A program made the position numbers and the translations under genes. The notes under the pieces were generated by a model that saw only the letters and a program-made list of their open reading frames with translations, did no database searches and was not told the origin of the DNA. Positions 61,201 through 63,454 of a DNA stretch of 64,000 nucleotides are shown here, in pieces (position 1 is the first letter of the stretch; each line of letters opens with the position of its first letter). The stretch is from Gari tellinella (lineage: Eukaryota > Mollusca > Bivalvia > Cardiida > Psammobiidae), in the NCBI GenBank assembly GCA_922989275.2, contig OV277861.1, forward strand, positions 46,167,623-46,231,622, in the 5' to 3' direction.

Positions 61201-63454
61201 TCACTGATGTAAGTACACGTACCTTTCGCCGAACTTTATTTTCAAATGAAACATTACGCCCTATTTTACACATGGGTTCGCAACTTCTTTTCAGAACGCT
61301 TTATATGTGCGGATCCAGCTTAGTGGGGACTAGGGTTCCTGACCGCCTTTAACCCTTTCCTTTAAAGAAGCGCCTTTTTAACACACATGATTTATTCCTC
61401 CATTGAAGAAAATAGTTTCAATTTATAGTCTTTGAAATGAATCATAAGATTCGTTTTCGAAATCCTAGCAGATGATAGCTTAAAGCAGGCTGAAAGTAAA
61501 GCAGAATGTGCCTAAAAGGCACATTCTGCTTTACTTTCAACCTGCTTTAAGTGGTCACATGTCTTCAAAACTAGAAATTTACTATGTGGTAAAGGGTTAA
61601 ATTTGGCAAAACTGTGATCATCTTATATTTAAACAGGGAAACTCTGGCATCGTTATAGTTAATCCTTTCAGACATAGCCAGGCTTGAAAATTACCTATAT
61701 CCAAATGTATTTTAAGAAGTGACTGCTGAATGTAAAATGAAAATAAAACAGGCAATTCCTAAAGGAACTTTCTGCTATATTTTCATCTTGTTTTAAGCTG
61801 TCACGTGTATTTAAAATAATAAATTAATATCAATTTGTGCTGCGTATGTTTGTAAGTACGCAGGGGAATTTTCTATCACTGCCTAACCCTAGCCATGCCT
61901 TCGTTATTTGCAAACACTTTGGATTCAGATCAGACGCCACGTAACCATACGTTTGATCAGGATCCAAACTGTTTGATACGTAATTTTATCTCTTAAGTCG
62001 AAAAACCTACCATTTAAATTTTAGAAATAAAAGCAGACACTGTTTAACTCTTTGAACCCTAGTCCCGCATATAGGCGTGGTTTTCAAACAGTGTACATGT
62101 GAATAGTACACTTGTCCTATGCAAACAGTGAAGACCCTGATCAGAGGGCTCCGAAAGGAGCCCTCTGATCAGGGTCTTCACTGTTTGTCACAATGCCAAA
62201 CATCCACAAAAACAACCCTTAAAAGTCAGAAATGGACTAGACTAAAATGGAAACTGGAATTGTCCATTTAAAGTTTCAGGGAGGAAAGAGTTAAGCTGAT
62301 GGCGTTATGGCATTGTATGGGCTAAGGATTCATATGAAGATCTTCCAAGAGAAGCTCGATCCGCACATTACTTTGATTACTAAATTAGTTTTGTTTTTAA
62401 TTCAAGGCATCAGTTCTTATGTCTGGAGCATTGTATAACAAAGCATACTGAACTGCACAACTTCAAAGATACGTAAAAACATGTGCTCGGTGACAGTTCA
62501 TTGAAACAGAGAGGATACATGAACTACATTGCTCTTGTATGAAATTGATTTGGTTTCATTACGTTTCAACATGCTGTTAAGACTGTCACTGTGTATTCTT
62601 TTGAATGGTCAGTTATCACAGTCTTTACTTTAAGTGATCATTTAATAGAAGACCCATGGACAATATTTTAAAGGTACAAATAAAATGTACCTATGTATGG
62701 CAAAATGAGTCAGAAAAACTTTCTGCATGATGTTTATCTTGCTTTCAAAAGCTACTTAGTTTTGAAAATATCCTCACTCCTTTAATGAATTGTCCCTGAA
62801 CCCTTTACTCCATAGTTACGCAATTTTAATTTATTCCTTCACTATAGACAATATTTCCACTTTATACAGCCATGGATGTGCATAATAAGACATAGTCTCT
62901 ATATCCTAGAATATGGTAGCTTAAGGTAGGCTTAAAGTAAAGCAAAATGTGGATTCGGCTTTACGTTCATCATGCGTTAAGTTATCAGCTGTCTTCAAAA
63001 CTAGAAACATACTATGGGGTAAAGGGTAAGCACAAGTTTGACTAAGTCTTTTGTGCGTTGAAACATAAATGGAGTGTGCTGCTGATGTTATAAAGTATGC
63101 AACAAATAGTACTTTTATGATAAAAGAAAATAAGTATTCCAGTTATTATATTACTGTATTCCTTTCTGGAAAGGTTACTTTTACCGTTGATTGTTAATTC
63201 AATCTTCGGATTTCTTTAATGATTTCAACGTTTCAAAGTAAGCTTCTTTAAGCACGATTTCTTTAACTATGTAGCATTTCACATTTGATTGGCGTAGTAA
63301 TACGTCATAGTGAAAATGCATCACGTCACTAAAGTACGCCACCTCCCCTTTTAGGGAGGCATGTATGTCTTTCAGTTATTCGACTACTACTCTGCCAGCC
63401 GAATTGTATTGGTAGTCGCCTTCTTCGAGTGTTTGGTGGTGTCATATGTATACG
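28205..63454 (+). CDS. SLC6-family Na+/Cl--dependent transporter, taurine-transporter-like (10 exons, 3' end outside window)
   Basis: Joined coding exons: 28205-28442, 41921-42052, 43796-44150, 48110-48242, 49700-49834, 53763-53866, 56358-56482, 59605-59717, 61071-61208, 63355-63454. Every intron is GT-AG and phases run 1,1,2,0,0,2,1,0,0, then phase 1 at the window edge. The frame stays open for 524 codons plus a split glycine codon; SLC6 proteins are usually about 600-650 residues, so TM11-12 and the tail are missing. Family signatures: GLGNVWRFP in TM1, GQF after TM2, the paired EL2 cysteines, [11 protein letters not shown] in TM6 and LGLDSQF in TM8. By memory the EL2-TM4 segment (SSGID.PG..KWDL) and EL3 most resemble taurine/betaine/creatine carriers, but the substrate is inferred. 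Such plasma-membrane carriers import solute with Na+ and Cl-; taurine is a major osmolyte of marine bivalves. No end of gene, promoter or 5' UTR exon was found. Confidence 0.95.
28593..28800. repeat. Family C element, right side decayed
   Basis: TTAACCCATTTCTC left; core AAAGCAGAATGCGCC runs directly into CATTCTGCTTTACTTTC because part of the apex is deleted. It starts 150 bp after the exon 1 donor. Confidence 0.75.
29102..29200. repeat. Family D-type hairpin
   Basis: GATAAAAGTAAAGCAGAAAG faces CTTTCAGCTTTGCTTTTATC around CTCCTTTAGGAG, flanked by ACAGGTGGCTGCTTGAAG. Confidence 0.8.
29391..29604. repeat. Family A2 element
   Basis: TTACTCTTAGCATGCAAG left and GCATGCACATAGTTAA right. The core at 29431-29493 has arms GATGAGACGTCGCG / CGCGACGTCTCATC around a TGG loop, a third arm variant, again matched on both sides. 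GCAGACGACAATTG follows. Confidence 0.85.
29998..30100. repeat. Family B fragment adjoining a family I copy
   Basis: TAGTGGAGAAAACGCTAT and CCTGTTTAAACGAAA match the family B left part. It stops at GGTCAGACTTCGGG, five bases before the family I copy. Confidence 0.6.
30105..30432. repeat. Family I element
   Basis: TAGAGCGCTCCCTCTCTACA left, TTGTAGTTAGGGAGCAATGT right. Hairpin CAAACAGCTTGAATCCAGAT / ATCTGGATTCAAACTGTTTG, with GCAGACGACATTTT and GCAGACGATATTGC to its right. Confidence 0.85.
30955..31073. repeat. Family F fragment
   Basis: ATTAGAACCGTCTAGAATCG and GATTCTAGTAG form a shortened centre; right end GGTATCTGGAACCCC. Confidence 0.6.
31424..31497. repeat. Family A hairpin with extended right arm
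   Basis: GATGAGACGCCGAG / CTCGGCGTCTCATC around TTA. The right side ends AAACTGTGAAAGCTGTTTG, where a short insertion has partly duplicated CTGT. Confidence 0.8.
31823..31888. repeat. Family A hairpin
   Basis: AACAGTTTGGGATTCCATTG faces CTCGTCTTGATCCAAACTGT; apex imperfect. Flanked by GTCATCTGC to the left. Confidence 0.65.
32137..32317. repeat. Family E element, core deleted
   Basis: TACAATCGAAACTCGATCAT left and CAGTTTCGAC right. The centre CCATATTTCAAAGTTAAC joins GAAATACGGGTATG with the CGTGGC apex missing. Confidence 0.7.
32318..32902. other. Stretch without recognised feature
   Basis: A 91-codon plus-strand frame at 32642-32917 has no recognisable domain and ends inside a family F element; I do not call it a gene. 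Confidence 0.4.
32903..33095. repeat. Family F element, 193 bp
   Basis: CAGGACTCCAGATAAGG left and CTTATCTGGAGCCCTG right. Centre ATTAGAATCGTCTCTCTGAG / GACGATTCTAATGAG. CCATA flanks both ends. Confidence 0.87.
33096..33885. other. Weak hairpin remnants, otherwise unassigned
   Basis: Two decayed A/B-type cores at about 33135-33200 and 33245-33300. Nothing else recognised. Confidence 0.4.
33886..34065. repeat. Family B element with left half of core deleted
   Basis: TACAGTGGAGAAAACATTAT left, GCGCTTTCTCCACTGTA right. Only GACCCGGCGTCTGATCTGGC remains of the hairpin. Confidence 0.85.
34308..34460. repeat. Chimeric element: family G left and core, family A-like right end
   Basis: TTAACCCATTAACC and the G-type core (GTGGCGTCTGATCAGAGTCT) and 'gctgacaggaatttc' are family G; the end ATGACAGCGAAGAGGTT resembles the right end of family A. 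Confidence 0.55.
34619..35051. repeat. Family C element with a second family C nested inside
   Basis: The outer copy begins at TTAACCCTTTACCC (34619) and resumes at GTTGAAAGTAAAGCAG (about 34916). Between them a complete family C begins TTAACCCTTTCCCCCC (34679) with a perfect core CAGAATGCGCCTTAAGG / GCGCATTCTG. The right junction has lost its TTAA. The outer copy is then cut by the family I element at 35052. Confidence 0.75.
35052..35223. repeat. Family I element, internally deleted, 172 bp
   Basis: TATAGTGCTCCCTCTCTACG left and TAGAGAGGGGGCGCTGTA right; the left hairpin arm is present, most of the right arm deleted. Confidence 0.85.
35632..35829. repeat. Family F element, diverged left end
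   Basis: GAGCTGTAGATAAGG left, TTATCTGGAACCCTG right. Centre TTTAGAATCGTCTC / GACGATTCTAATGAG. Confidence 0.8.
36322..36633. repeat. Chimeric element: family H left, family C right
   Basis: TTTAACCCTTTCAACCCT to GATCAGAGGGCTCC is the family H left half up to the hairpin apex. It switches at TATATCCTAGCAGATAG to family C, with an intact C core (AGAATGCGCCCTAGGGCGCA) and a family C right end. Confidence 0.78.
36807..37306. repeat. Family B element interrupted by a family C element
   Basis: TACAGCGGAGAAAAACGC left, GTTTTCTCCACTGTA right. Removing 37029-37276 restores GCGTTTAAACGGGAAAG, the sequence at that position in uninterrupted B copies. Confidence 0.93.
37025..37276. repeat. Family C element with intact TTAA duplication, nested
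   Basis: TTAA at 37025-37028 and 37273-37276 bound CCCTTTACCCCATAG ... GGTAATGGG. Core CAGAATGTGCCTTAAGG / GGCACATTCTG, where the usual GCG/CGC pair is replaced by GTG/CAC on both arms. Confidence 0.93.
37369..37561. repeat. Family F element, 193 bp
   Basis: CAGGGCTACAGATAAGG left, CTTATCTGGAGTCCTG right. Centre TTAGAATCGTCTCGAAAAGA / GACGATTCCAATGAG. Confidence 0.85.
37914..37979. repeat. Family A hairpin, GATCTA arm type
   Basis: CAAACAGTTTAGATCTAGAT pairs with ATCAAGATCTAAACTGTTTG; apex CGAG TAA CTCG. Confidence 0.83.
38184..38346. repeat. Degenerate family B element
   Basis: TTTGGAGAATACCATT left; CGCGTTTATTGGGAACGAAT right; imperfect core with GTCCGGGTTGCCTGG apex. Confidence 0.65.
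38721..38971. repeat. Family H TTAA-bounded element, 251 bp
   Basis: TTAACTCATTATCCCC left and AGGGCTCAATGAGTTAA right. Core: AAACAGTGAAGACCC / GGGACTTCACTGTTT and GAGGGCTCCTGCAGGAGCC at the apex. Its left part (TTTGCAATAAAGGCTGGTCC) resembles the 43-bp array unit at 52935-53410. Confidence 0.87.
39027..39091. repeat. Degenerate family A hairpin
   Basis: CAAACAATTTTTGATGC / GGGCCCAAAACTGTTTTC with GACGCCGTG / CCGTGTC apex. Confidence 0.6.
39092..40164. other. Mostly unassigned intron sequence
   Basis: One decayed core (GAGGCGCCGCTTAACGCGG) at about 39435. Otherwise nothing recognised. Confidence 0.4.
40165..40244. repeat. (AC)40 microsatellite
   Basis: Eighty uninterrupted bases of AC dinucleotide. 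Produces spurious Cys/Val and His/Thr frames. Confidence 0.98.
40894..41235. repeat. Family I element
   Basis: TACAAGGCTTCCTCCCTATA left, TAGAGAGGGAACGCCGTTA right. Core AAACAGCTTGAATCC / GGATTCAAACTGTTT; CGTCTGC to its left, as in 50551-50898. Confidence 0.85.
41707..41897. repeat. Family A2 element ending 23 bp before exon 2
   Basis: The hairpin ATTCAGATGAGACGCCGCG / GCGGCGTCTCATCAGAAT is followed by GCAGACGGTT, GCAGACGACAAATGC, a direct repeat of AGCGCGTGCTCA (spaced by GTGACTT), and a TTAA border at about 41894. Confidence 0.75.
41921..42052 (+). CDS. SLC6 transporter coding exon 2 (TM2 and IL1)
   Basis: Completes Gly80 and encodes residues 81-123 plus the first base of Gly124. It provides the Y86 position of the family's chloride site region in TM2 (IPYFI), the conserved GQF (105-107) and the MSEGGIGTW loop leading to TM3. 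Acceptor CCATTCCAG, donor GTGAGT, phase 1. Confidence 0.95.
42184..43230. repeat. Family H element interrupted by a pearl-type element
   Basis: Left part 42184-42300: TTAACTCATTGAGCCC, then a shortened core CAGTGAAGTCCCTGATCAGA...CTTCACTG. Right part from about 43145: GGACCAGTCTTTATTGC and GGAATTGTCCATTTGAAG, the family H right side as in 62044-62294. Confidence 0.75.
42301..43140 (+). mobile_element. Pearl-type non-autonomous Helentron-like element
   Basis: Subterminal inverted repeats GCTCGACTGTTCGAAG (42301) and CCTGGAATAGTCGAGC (ending about 43117). Inside are two diverged tandem units of about 165 bp sharing GCATTATAACTTCACCA and GGCCCTTGATGGACTTAG. The 3' end forms a hairpin GCCATC-TTGC-GATGGC followed by TCTGGTT. 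This architecture is what I know of bivalve pearl elements and related HINEs. No Rep/helicase frame is present. It sits inside a family H element. Confidence 0.72.
43610..43752. repeat. 28-29 bp minisatellite, 5 units
   Basis: Units of the form ATGTCTGCTAGACATAATAA + TGACCGGT. TGTCTGCTAGACA is itself nearly palindromic. The array stops 43 bp before exon 3. Confidence 0.85.
43796..44150 (+). CDS. SLC6 transporter coding exon 3 (TM3 and large EL2)
   Basis: Encodes residues 125-241 and two bases of Glu242. TM3 (about 125-153) contains N137-C138-E139-Y140: Tyr140 aligns with the substrate-binding TM3 tyrosine of the family, while Glu139 replaces what is usually another Tyr. EL2 has the paired cysteines C164 and C173, then an Ala/Thr/Ser/Asn-rich insert with five N-glycosylation sequons (N184, N188, N193, N201, N222). 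The loop is roughly 35 residues longer than I recall for vertebrate taurine carriers. Acceptor TTTCATTTCAG, donor GTAAGT, phase 2. Confidence 0.95.
44151..45210 (+). other. Start of intron 3, largely unassigned
   Basis: Only a half hairpin (AGCTCCAGACTGTTTGC) at about 44339 is recognised. Confidence 0.45.
45211..45305. repeat. Degenerate family D-type hairpin
   Basis: CACGTGGCTGCTTTAAGCAG faces CTTTAGCAGCCACG; the inner part is decayed. Confidence 0.65.
45371..45673. repeat. Family C element with internal duplication
   Basis: TTAATCCATTACCCCATAGC left, GGGGTAATGGGTA right. A segment with TTTTTGTTTATATTAATAAC is present twice in tandem (about 45535-45605). Confidence 0.75.
46087..46152. repeat. 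Family B-type hairpin, GATGCC arm type
   Basis: GATCAGATGCCGGG / CCCGGCATCTGATC around TAA: the usual ACGCC/GGCGT is ATGCC/GGCAT on both arms. No B ends are found. Confidence 0.8.
46225..46405 (+). mobile_element. Degenerate molluscan V-SINE-like 3' part
   Basis: Contains CTTGTGGAAGGTCGGTGGTT, CTGGGGTCTTCCTCCACC, CTGGACGTCGCGATATGAC and an AAATC-rich tail. From memory this matches the conserved central-3' region of RUDI-like SINEs of molluscs. The tRNA-type head is not seen. Confidence 0.6.
46571..46785. repeat. Family A element with both ends
   Basis: TTTACCCCGTCACCGCC left, GCGGTGAATGGGTTAA right. Imperfect core at about 46678-46741. Confidence 0.8.
46786..47479. other. Intron sequence without recognised feature
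   Basis: AT-rich; no fold-back or exon-like sequence noted. Confidence 0.4.
47480..47717. repeat. Degenerate family B element
   Basis: GAGAAAACGTTATTCGG left, AAAGAATAACGTCTTCCCCA right; decayed core with ACTGGATAACCCGAC apex. Confidence 0.65.
48110..48242 (+). CDS. SLC6 transporter coding exon 4 (end of EL2, TM4)
   Basis: Completes Glu242 and encodes residues 243-286. SSGI (249-252) and WDL precede TM4, then CIWKG.RSSGK, the conserved intracellular turn before TM5. Acceptor CTTTCACAG, donor GTGATC, phase 0. In the unspliced frame a stop follows three codons after the donor. Confidence 0.95.
48243..49202 (+). other. Intron 4, largely unassigned
   Basis: A 125-codon frame at 48300-48677 has no recognisable motif and lacks exon borders; the rest is AT-rich sequence. 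Confidence 0.45.
49203..49612. repeat. Family F element with family A2 nested inside
   Basis: F ends CAGGACTCCAGAAAAG and CTTATCTGGAGTTATAAT bracket an A2 copy that begins TTAACTCTTTGCATTTTGGG. The A2 core (49468-49531) reads GACGAGACGCCGCG / CGCGGCGTCTCATC. Confidence 0.75.
49700..49834 (+). CDS. SLC6 transporter coding exon 5 (TM5 and start of EL3)
   Basis: Encodes residues 287-331, in phase 0 at both ends (45 codons). [10 protein letters not shown] begins TM5, followed by [11 protein letters not shown] and the EL3 motif [15 protein letters not shown]. Acceptor GCCTTGTAG, donor GTAAAG. Confidence 0.95.
49884..50081. repeat. Degenerate family B element
   Basis: CACAGTGGAGAGTACGTTAT left, AATATCGTTTCCCACTGTA right; core lost. 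Starts 50 bp after the exon 5 donor. Confidence 0.7.
50193..50443. repeat. Family B element, reverse orientation
   Basis: TACAGTGGAGAATCTG and CAGATTCTCCACTGTA. 251 bp, one base longer than the 250-bp copies through an extra A near 50259. Confidence 0.92.
50551..50898. repeat. Family I element, full length
   Basis: TACAGCTCCTTCGCTACAAC left, TTGTAGAGAGGGAACGCTCT right. Two CGTCTGC motifs, then the core CTTGAATCCAGATCAGACAC / CGTCTGATCTGGATTCAAG. Best reference copy of the family in this window. Confidence 0.88.
51081..51510. repeat. Degenerate family B element interrupted by family G
   Basis: GAAGATATTATGCTTTCCC left and GGGAAAGCATCTCCCTTACA right. Removing 51254-51468 rejoins GTTGTTTAAGCACAAACACG, matching the B sequence AGTTTTAGCGTAAACGCG at that place. 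Confidence 0.8.
51250..51468. repeat. Family G element with TTAA duplication, nested
   Basis: TTAA at 51250-51253 and 51465-51468 bound CCCATTTGTGCCC ... CGTAAATGGG. The core is partly deleted (GCATTATGCGGCATCTGATC). Confidence 0.88.
51900..52033. repeat. Degenerate family F element
   Basis: CTCATGTGAATTGTCTCGAC, CGATGCTAATGAATGAGCAC and CTCTAGGGTTTAGC match the family F centre loosely; right end CCAGGACTATGGAACCC. Confidence 0.5.
52186..52531. repeat. Two family E elements head to tail
   Basis: First copy TACAGTGGAAACTCGAAG with a near-perfect core AAACGTGGCTTAGCCACGTT; second begins about 52340 at CGAAACTCGATACTTCGAAT and ends GCATCGAGTTTGTACG. Confidence 0.75.
52646..52715. repeat. Degenerate family A hairpin
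   Basis: CAAACGGTTTGGATTCAGAT / ATCTGGATGAAGATTGTTT; apex disrupted by a short insertion. Confidence 0.6.
52935..53410. repeat. 43-bp minisatellite array, about 11 units
   Basis: Units of the form GAACAGCTCTAAAAGCGATA + TAAACCGGCCATTCTTCGAT + CAA. Units become more uniform to the right. The unit resembles the family H left-side segment (TTTGCAATAAAGGCTGGTCC + ATTTTCGACTA at about 38762), and a decayed family H core lies just left (52838-52910). Confidence 0.9.
53453..53625. repeat. Degenerate family A element
   Basis: TTAACCCCTTCACTTCCC left, TTGCAGTAAAGGGGTTTAG right; core reduced to GCAAACAGGTCAAAGGCCGA. Confidence 0.6.
53763..53866 (+). CDS. SLC6 transporter coding exon 6 (TM6)
   Basis: Encodes residues 332-365 and two bases of Arg366. 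[18 protein letters not shown] is the TM6 signature: Gln339 and Ser343 are at the positions that coordinate chloride in the family, and the SYSISLG stretch is the unwound substrate segment. [10 protein letters not shown] leads to TM7. Acceptor GATTTTCCAG, donor GTAATA, phase 2. Confidence 0.95.
53900..54165. repeat. Two degraded family A-type remnants
   Basis: TTAACCCTTGCTTCGTC and TTAACCCTGTTCCC starts; decayed hairpin GAGTCAGACGCCGCGTTA with TTTGATCTGGATTCAAAC. Confidence 0.5.
54179..54531. repeat. Family I element, full length
   Basis: TACAGTGTCTCCACTCTACA left, TAGGCAGGGAGCGCTGTA right. Core CCCAGATCAGACGCCGCG / CGCGGCGTC around TCA. Confidence 0.87.
54810..55052. repeat. Family A3 element
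   Basis: AACTCTTTCAGTGCCAAC left, TTGGCAGTGAAAAATTTAA right. Core at 54852-54916: ATCATGATCAGACGCCGCTT / AAGCGGCGTCTGATCCGGAT. Two GCAGACGA motifs to the right. Confidence 0.85.
55269..55530. repeat. Family B element with embedded family F fragment
   Basis: TACAGCGGAGAAGACG left; AATAACGTATTTTCCATTGC right. Between core and right end, GTAGTACCATCGGATTTTGG to TTCAGTTTAGCCCTG is the right part of family F. Confidence 0.78.
55670..55880. repeat. Family A-type element, diverged ends
   Basis: CAACCCCTCCACTACAAG left, GGGGGAGGCAGTGATAAGG right. Core at 55774-55840: GGATCCTGATCAGACGCCGA / TCGGCGTCTGATCTGGATCC. Confidence 0.8.
55950..56202. repeat. Family B element, reverse orientation
   Basis: TACAGCAGAGAAGGCGTTAT left, ATAACGTCTTATCCTCTGTA right; core GAGCCTGATCAGACTCTTGG / CCGGCGTCTGATCTAGC. 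It ends 155 bp before exon 7. Confidence 0.85.
56358..56482 (+). CDS. SLC6 transporter coding exon 7 (TM7 and EL4)
   Basis: Completes Arg366 and encodes residues 367-407 plus the first base of Gly408. TM7 carries N375 and S376 and the [16 protein letters not shown] run; EL4 begins [11 protein letters not shown]. Acceptor TTCGTTTCAG, donor GTAAGG, phase 1. Confidence 0.95.
56695..56760. repeat. Family A hairpin
   Basis: CAAGCAGTTTGAACCCTGAT / AGTCTGAGTCAAATCTGTTTG; apex GCCGGATTTGGCGGC imperfect. Confidence 0.65.
56933..57159. repeat. Family M TTAA-bounded element
   Basis: TTAACCCATTGTATGCTGGG left, CCCACATAATTGGGTTAA right. Core 57051-57116: CAAACAGTTTTGATCTAAGA with GATCAGGCCCCACA / TGTGGGGCCTGATC. 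The outer arm is family A-like, the apex is not. A remnant of the same core lies near 18025-18060. Confidence 0.82.
57536..57781. repeat. Family A3 element with TTAA at both ends
   Basis: TTAACCGTTTGACTGCC left, GGCAGGAAAAAAGTTAA right. Apex GACGCCGCG TAC CGCGGCGTC. Two GCAGACGA-type motifs right of the core. Confidence 0.85.
57880..58060. repeat. Family A-type element, CTGTTCAAACGCC arm type
   Basis: Core 57968-58033: TATCCTGTTCAAACGCCGAG faces CTCGGTGTCTAAACAGGATC. CGTCTGC and CGTCTGTAA lie to the left. Confidence 0.75.
58061..58504. other. Intron sequence without recognised feature
   Basis: No fold-back or exon-like structure noted. Confidence 0.4.
58505..58738. repeat. Family B element, left end decayed
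   Basis: TATTTTATTCTTTCC left, GGTATCCTCTACTGTA right; core GAGCCAGATCAGACGCCGGG / CCCGGCGTCTGATCAGGCTC. Confidence 0.82.
58739..59332. other. Intron sequence with one weak hairpin remnant
   Basis: A family D-like remnant (GCTCCTTTAGGAACTTTCTG) at about 59203. Otherwise unassigned. Confidence 0.4.
59333..59540. repeat. Family G element close to the exon 8 acceptor
   Basis: TTAACCCATTTGTGCC left, GTATAAATGGGTTAA right. Core ACTCTGATCAGACGCCGC / GCGGCGTCTAATCAGAGT around ATAAT. Ends 64 bp before exon 8. Confidence 0.88.
59605..59717 (+). CDS. SLC6 transporter coding exon 8 (end of EL4, TM8)
   Basis: Completes Gly408 and encodes residues 409-445. [13 protein letters not shown] closes EL4 and TM8 ends in LLGLDSQ; Asp443 and Ser444 are at the family's Na2 site. 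Acceptor TTCCTGTAG, donor GTAAAT, phase 0. Confidence 0.95.
59917..60345. repeat. Family N long fold-back (two-tier inverted repeat)
   Basis: An inner fold-back spans 59917-60076: arms such as TTTTTAATAAACGAGTTGAC and GTCAACGAGTTTATTAAAAA around GCGAGCCTTGGCGAGCG. TTTATCACATAACAAGTTC at about 60071 is answered by TTATGTGATAAATAGGAACT at 60321-60340, a second inverted repeat about 250 bp away. Confidence 0.8.
60706..60830. repeat. Family K fold-back, 125 bp
   Basis: TTATAAAGCTTTT left and AAAAGCTTTATAA right; inner arms GAGTTTGAGATCGTTCTTAA / TTGAGAATGATCTCCGACTC and ATTTGATTGGTCA / TGACCAATCAAAT. Confidence 0.8.
61071..61208 (+). CDS. SLC6 transporter coding exon 9 (TM8-TM9)
   Basis: Encodes residues 446-491, phase 0 at both ends. 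FVGVEG continues directly from DSQ, then [15 protein letters not shown] (a basic intracellular loop) and TM9 ending LSMVTD. Acceptor CATTTACAG, donor GTAAGT. Confidence 0.95.
61349..61600. repeat. Family C element with TTAA at both ends
   Basis: TTAACCCTTTCCTTTAAAG left, GTGGTAAAGGGTTAA right. Core CAGAATGTGCCTAAAAGGCA / CATTCTG, the GTG/CAC variant. Confidence 0.88.
61720..61806. repeat. Degenerate family D-type hairpin
   Basis: GAAAATAAAACAGGCAATTC faces GAACTTTCTGCTATATTTTC; outer GTGACTGCT / AGCTGTCAC. Confidence 0.68.
61870..62040. repeat. Family A-type element, partial
   Basis: Hairpin CAAACACTTTGGATTCAGAT / GATCAGGATCCAAACTGTTTG with decayed apex; GCAGACACTG at the right instead of GCAGACGAC. 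Confidence 0.65.
62044..62294. repeat. Family H element with perfect 66-bp palindrome
   Basis: TTAACTCTTTGAACCC left, GGAGGAAAGAGTTAA right. The core 62122-62187 has two perfect 31-bp arms around GAAA. As RNA the apex would be a C-GAAA-G tetraloop. Confidence 0.92.
62797..63028. repeat. Family C element, diverged
   Basis: TGAACCCTTTACTCCATAG left, CTATGGGGTAAAGGGTAAG right; core partly deleted (AAAGCAAAATGTG / GGCTTTACGTTC). Confidence 0.75.
63355..63454 (+). CDS. SLC6 transporter coding exon 10 (TM10), last exon in window
   Basis: Encodes residues 492-524 and the first base of Gly525. [15 protein letters not shown] is the TM10 hallmark. It is followed by Arg507 where the family almost always has Gly. 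[12 protein letters not shown] continues TM10. Acceptor CCTTTTAG, donor GTATGT, phase 1; the next exon is outside the window. Confidence 0.93.
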
